Shown here in pieces: positions 60,311-64,000 of a stretch of 64,000 nt of DNA. Positions within the stretch are counted from its first letter, which is position 1; each line of letters opens with the position of its first letter. The DNA lies in contig NZ_AP026800.1 of the NCBI RefSeq assembly GCF_033095945.1, positions 1,178,001 to 1,242,000 on the forward strand, in the 5' to 3' direction. This DNA comes from Bombiscardovia apis. GTDB taxonomy: Bacteria; Actinomycetota; Actinomycetes; Actinomycetales; Bifidobacteriaceae. The notes under the pieces were generated by a model, which saw nothing but the letters and a program-made list of their open reading frames with translations, ran no database searches and was not told where the DNA came from. The position numbers were made by a program, and so were the translations under genes.

Positions 60311-62394
60311 GCTTCCTGCTCGGAATCCTTGCTAGCGCCATCTGCGCCCTGTTCAGTCGACGCTGAAACCTCGTTAGCTGAAGTCTGATCGGACGGATCG
60401 AGAGCCGGCACCACTAACTGGACCGGCGTCTGAGTTGCTTCGTCGCTCACTTCTTCTTGAATAGCTACAGCTTGAGGCTGATCTGATTCGAGAGATTCGG
60501 CAGTCGACTCGGTAGGCGTCGTCTCTTGCTCAGCTTGCTCGTCAGACTCCTGCGAATTCTCTGACTGAGCATCTTGATCAAGAGTTTCGCCAACTGCTAC
60601 CTCTTCAACAGGTTCGCTTGTATTTTCTGCCTCATCTGCATCATCTTCATCGACAGGCTCATAGCGGTGCTGCTTGTAATATTCCTTCTCGGTAAGAATA
60701 TCGAGACTTTCAAACATGGCATCATTAGCGTGCTCAAGGTCATTGTCGACGATGATTTCCATCTCGGAGTCTTCATCATCGTCCTCGTCAGCGTATTGTG
60801 CCTCCAGCTTGTCGAGGAGCGAATCCAAAGACTGGGCCTGGTCGCTATGGCCGGCCTGGTCCAAGAAGAATTGTTCGGCTTGCACTGCCCGCATCCGGTA
60901 GTCTCCGTTAAGCCCCTTGGCGCCAGCCAGCTGATGCACGGTTTGAACAGCCTGATCGAACAGGCCCAAATCAGCCAGAGCACCGGCATAAACCAAGAAC
61001 ATCTCAGCCTTGGACTCACCACGCAGGGCCTTGGCTTCGTAGCTGGTTGCCTCTTCAATAGCCTTGCGGGGATTACCCAAACCGCGTTCGCAATCGGCGA
61101 TAAATGGTAGATAATCCAAGTATCCGTTCATACGGAAGGCAGTCCTAAACTCGCGCAAAGCAAGCTTGTAATCGCCCTGACGGTATGCAACCAAGGCCAA
61201 GGTCTCACGAGCAATGTCTACACGTGAAGCCTGACGAGCTACCCACTTAGCATGGTCCAACGCCCGGTCCGGCTCGCTCTCTTCCAAAGCATAAGCGGCG
61301 AGGATGTGCAAACCGATATTTTCGGCATGCTCCTTGCTTAAACCGCGTAAACGCTCTTTGTCGTCTTTGGAAAGCATGGACCACTCCAAGCCCTTAGGCA
61401 TGGACGGTTCGCCTGGACGCGCATCCGTATATGGATTCTGAGAAGGATATGAGACCGTACCGTCGGAATTGCGCCTTGGGCCGTCCTGGTAGCTGTTATT
61501 ACGGTCGAAATTGCGGCCATTGTTGCGACGGTCTTGTCCGCTGCGCTCTTGCCAATCTCTGCGGCCTGAGCCCTGCCTGCGATCATCACGGCGGAAGTCA
61601 CGGCCTTGCTCGCCACGGCGATCATACGAACGGCCGCCATCGCGATGCTGGTCACGGTCACGGTAAGAATGACCACGCTCACCTTGGCTGTTGTGGTTGC
61701 GACGGTCTTCCCACTTGCTGTTGTCTTTGCCACCGCGGTTGAATCCACCCCTGCGGTCATCGCGACCGTTGCGGTTGTAACCACTCTGGCGATCATCGCG
61801 ATCGTGACGCTGATAACCACCGCGACGGTCGTCATGATCACGATGCTGATAGTTACCGCGACGGTCATCATGGTCGCGGCGCTGGTAACCACCCTGGCGA
61901 TCATCGCGATCATAACGCTGGTAGCTGCCACGGCGGTCATCGCGCTGGCCGCGGTCATCCTTGTTGAAACGCTGGTAACCGCCCCTGCGCTCACCACGGT
62001 CTTGACCTTGGTAACCGGAGCGCTGGTCATCACGGCCCTTATAGCCGCCCTTGCGGTCGTCGCGACCCTGGTAACCAGAACGGCGGTCGTCGCCATTGCG
62101 GTAGTTTGAACGATGCTCGTCGTGTCCGCGGTATCCCTGCCGGTCATCCCTGCGGAAATTGCCTTGCGATTTCCGCTCAGAATAGCGGCCCTCACCGGAG
62201 TCATTTCCCTGATCATTGCGGTCGTGGGAACGGTAGCCGGAACCACGGTTACCATAGTGATCCCCTCGGGAACCACGGCCCTTAAAACCGCCGTGGCCTT
62301 GATTTCCGCGATGAGATCCACCCGAATGTCCATAACCTGAACCGCGGTGGTTGCCGCCTTCATGTCCGCGGTTGTTCCTAGCTTCGTCTGCCAT
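60307..62394 (-). CDS. TPR protein with Arg/Gly/Asp-rich low-complexity N-terminus
   Basis: The 695-aa protein has three parts. Residues 1 to about 330 are almost wholly Arg, Gly, Asp, Tyr, Asn, His and Gln with repeats such as DDRRGGYQRHDRDD. Residues about 340-570 hold TPR-like helices (YALEESEPDRALDHAKWVAR, YRQGDYKLALREFRTAFRMN). The C-terminus is long, acidic and Gln/Ser/Glu-rich. Such a layout suggests RNA binding or condensate formation. ATG 62394 follows GAGG at 8 nt. It overlaps the HAD gene by 4 bp. Confidence 0.87.
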   Translation of the reverse strand: MADEARNNRGHEGGNHRGSGYGHSGGSHRGNQGHGGFKGRGSRGDHYGNRGSGYRSHDRNDQGNDSGEGRYSERKSQGNFRRDDRQGYRGHDEHRSNYRNGDDRRSGYQGRDDRKGGYKGRDDQRSGYQGQDRGERRGGYQRFNKDDRGQRDDRRGSYQRYDRDDRQGGYQRRDHDDRRGNYQHRDHDDRRGGYQRHDRDDRQSGYNRNGRDDRRGGFNRGGKDNSKWEDRRNHNSQGERGHSYRDRDQHRDGGRSYDRRGEQGRDFRRDDRRQGSGRRDWQERSGQDRRNNGRNFDRNNSYQDGPRRNSDGTVSYPSQNPYTDARPGEPSMPKGLEWSMLSKDDKERLRGLSKEHAENIGLHILAAYALEESEPDRALDHAKWVARQASRVDIARETLALVAYRQGDYKLALREFRTAFRMNGYLDYLPFIADCERGLGNPRKAIEEATSYEAKALRGESKAEMFLVYAGALADLGLFDQAVQTVHQLAGAKGLNGDYRMRAVQAEQFFLDQAGHSDQAQSLDSLLDKLEAQYADEDDDEDSEMEIIVDNDLEHANDAMFESLDILTEKEYYKQHRYEPVDEDDADEAENTSEPVEEVAVGETLDQDAQSENSQESDEQAEQETTPTESTAESLESDQPQAVAIQEEVSDEATQTPVQLVVPALDPSDQTSANEVSASTEQGADGASKDSEQEA

Positions 62395-62489
62395 ATCAAT
62401 ATCCTCAAATCTTCAGGCCTTACACTTCGTGCGCAAGACCTCTGTTACAACGCTATGCTGTTATTAGTTTTCGTACAAAAGATGGGCAT

Positions 62490-63809
62490 TTACTGCTTTT
62501 CGAGGGCGCCTAGGGCTTTCTTGCCTCGCCTCACCAAAGCAAAACGGCCGCTCAAGAAATCAGCTTCTTGCAGGAGTTGGTCCTGGTCACTCACGCGCTC
62601 ATTGTTGAGATAGACACCGCCCGACTTGATAGTCTTGCGGGCCTCGGAAATCGAGCTAAACAAACCAGCCCCTACCGCGGCATCAACTAACCTATCGCCG
62701 ACCTTTGCTGCAGCGAAGCTCTTGTTGCCCTCGCTGTCGTCAATCTTCAAACCTTGGAGGGCACCCTCAAGCGCATCGGCATCTAAATCAGAGAGCTGGC
62801 CGCGCCCAAAGAGCGCACCTGCTGCGTCTACAGCACCTTGGGCAGCCTTGTCTCCGTGAACGTAAGATGTGACTTCCCAGGCCAGAACTCGCTGAGCCTC
62901 GCGGGCACCAGGATTGGCATTCACTTCCTCTTCCAAACGCTCAATCTCAGTCTTAGTGAGGAAGGTGAAGGTCTTTAAGAGCTTGACGACTTGGTCATCG
63001 GGCTGGTTAAACCAGAACTGGTAGAAGCGGTAAGGCGAGAACATTGTGGGGTTCAGCCAGACAGCATTGCCCTCTGACTTGCCGAACTTCTTGCCCTGTG
63101 CATCGGTAATGAGCGGGCTGGTCATGACCTGAACAGCCTTACCACGCACCTTACGAATAAGGTCTAAACCGCTGGTAAGGTTGCCCCACTGATCGCTGCC
63201 GCCCAGCTGAAGCTGGCAGTCGTAGCGGTCAAACAATTCTAGGAAATCGTTACCTTGCAAAACCTGATAACTGAACTCGGTAAAGGAGATGCCTTCTTCT
63301 GAATTCAGCCTGCGAGACACAGTGTCTTTAGCGAGCATGGTGCCCATGCGGAAGTTCTTGCCAATATCTCGCAAAAAGTCGATGACACTCATGGAGCCGG
63401 TCCACTCGTAGTTGCTCACAAAGCGCACTGGGTTAGCGCCTTCAGTAGCTAAGAAACGACCAATTTGCGCTTGAAGCTGGTCCGCCCAAGCTGCCACCGT
63501 CTCCTTAGGGTTGAGGGTGCGCTCGCCAGACTGACGGGGGTCTCCAATCAGACCAGTAGCGCCACCAACCAAAGCGATAGGATGATGCCCGGCTGCCTGC
63601 AAGTGACGCATGTTGAGCAGCTGCACCAAGTTTCCCACATGGAGGGAAGGCGCTGTAGGGTCAAAACCGCAGTAGTAGGTAACTTCTTGATCGCTCAGTT
63701 TTTTGTTGAGCTCAGCTTCATCGGTGCACTGCGCGATGAGCCCTCGCCACTTGAGCTCGTCAAAGAGCGAATCGAAGCCCGCTTCCTTGAAATCAGTGAC
63801 CTTAGCCAT
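62490..63809 (-). CDS. tyrS: Tyrosyl-tRNA synthetase
   Basis: This class I synthetase charges tRNA-Tyr. [20 protein letters not shown] contains the HIGH-type motif as HVGN. The KMSKS motif is KFGKS. A C-terminal S4 domain follows ([17 protein letters not shown]). ATG 63809 is chosen with GGGAG 10 nt upstream; the frame extends to 63836. The length is 439 aa. Confidence 0.96.
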   Translation of the reverse strand: MAKVTDFKEAGFDSLFDELKWRGLIAQCTDEAELNKKLSDQEVTYYCGFDPTAPSLHVGNLVQLLNMRHLQAAGHHPIALVGGATGLIGDPRQSGERTLNPKETVAAWADQLQAQIGRFLATEGANPVRFVSNYEWTGSMSVIDFLRDIGKNFRMGTMLAKDTVSRRLNSEEGISFTEFSYQVLQGNDFLELFDRYDCQLQLGGSDQWGNLTSGLDLIRKVRGKAVQVMTSPLITDAQGKKFGKSEGNAVWLNPTMFSPYRFYQFWFNQPDDQVVKLLKTFTFLTKTEIERLEEEVNANPGAREAQRVLAWEVTSYVHGDKAAQGAVDAAGALFGRGQLSDLDADALEGALQGLKIDDSEGNKSFAAAKVGDRLVDAAVGAGLFSSISEARKTIKSGGVYLNNERVSDQDQLLQEADFLSGRFALVRRGKKALGALEKQ

Positions 63810-63890
63810 AAGATAGTTACTCCCTATCGAATTCAAATATATATCTAATACGACGGCTTCATTCTCGCAGGTACGGCAGACACAAAACCG

Positions 63891-64000
63891 CTATTTCGCA
63901 GCGGCTTTAGCACCGTTTTCTTGCTTATGCTGGGCCTTGGCAGAAGACTCACCGGAGGTGATATTAATCAGCCACTGAGCCCGCTCCGCTGCTTCTTCGT
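63891..64000 (-). CDS. C-terminal end of an unidentified gene
   Basis: Only the last 35 codons or so are in the window. The frame includes ERAQWLINITSGESS and ends in an Ala/Lys-rich tail (GAKAAAK) at the TAG of 63891-63893. Too short to identify. It lies 80 bp upstream of tyrS on the same strand. Confidence 0.5.
   Translation of the reverse strand, partial: EEAAERAQWLINITSGESSAKAQHKQENGAKAAAK

Noticed and set aside
60574..62347. Long plus-strand and alternative minus-strand frames opposite the TPR protein gene, rich in Val/Thr/Ala
   Set aside because: Shadow frames created by the biased Arg/Gly/Asp codons of the low-complexity region; no starts with ribosome binding sites.
61400..62390. 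Regular repeats in the TPR protein gene considered as a CRISPR-like array
   Set aside because: Repeats are coding, short, degenerate and without uniform spacers; no cas genes in the window.

Overview
The window comes from a chromosome of the family Bifidobacteriaceae (a Bifidobacterium or close relative). The evidence is gene order and content: an infC-rpmI-rplT-xerD-parA-scpA-scpB-typA block, a fused MsrA/MsrB, a SigH-type sigma factor, tlyA next to a TPR protein and tyrS, a 24-codon bL37 gene, and several paralogous peptide-binding lipoproteins. Backbone genes are moderately GC-rich with mostly tight, overlapping minus-strand operons.

Layout: 1-12.3 kb holds a DUF3710-type gene fragment and an oligopeptide ABC transporter (fused double ATPase, two permeases, four tandem substrate-binding lipoproteins with hairpins in the gaps). 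12.4-23.5 kb holds xerC, tyrA/pheA, typA, scpB/scpA/parA, xerD and the infC-rpmI-rplT operon, whose infC must start at ATT or ATC. 24-31 kb holds msrAB, thiamine pyrophosphokinase, an Spx/ArsC-like protein, gap, a DedA protein, an aldose epimerase, bL37 and a sigma factor with a small putative anti-sigma factor. 31-43 kb holds an exonuclease, a murE/ATP-grasp ligase/racemase operon that fits a D-Asp peptidoglycan cross-bridge, smc, folC, a Xaa-Pro aminopeptidase and a NUDIX hydrolase.

44.0-57.2 kb is a 13.1 kb genomic island in the 3' end of tRNA-Arg(ACG). A 35-bp direct repeat marks its ends (44005-44039 and 57143-57177). A damaged tyrosine integrase and an excisionase-like gene lie at the tRNA end, and the rest is an AT-richer peptide natural-product (RiPP-like) cluster. 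That cluster has an ABC exporter, an NPP-motif methyltransferase, a radical SAM protein, an SdpI/DUF1648-like membrane protein, a PqqD-like protein, an M14-type metallopeptidase and an E1/ThiF-like enzyme. Between the radical SAM gene and the DUF1648 gene sits a candidate precursor with six in-register hexapeptide repeats carrying Asn at every sixth position. This is the best candidate for an undescribed system. I infer a hydrophobic, Asn-striped peptide modified by radical chemistry and possibly Asn N-methylation, as in polytheonamide-type pore formers. Four genes of the island look damaged or interrupted (precursor, peptidase and integrase frameshifts, and an amber stop before the E1 frame), so it may be decaying, or the assembly may carry small indels. 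The island also contains a 566-bp second copy of the host DNA just outside its left end.

57.4-64 kb returns to backbone: a bactofilin-like protein, tlyA, a 61-aa protein, a HAD phosphatase, a TPR protein with an Arg/Gly/Asp-rich N-terminus, tyrS and the end of an unidentified gene.
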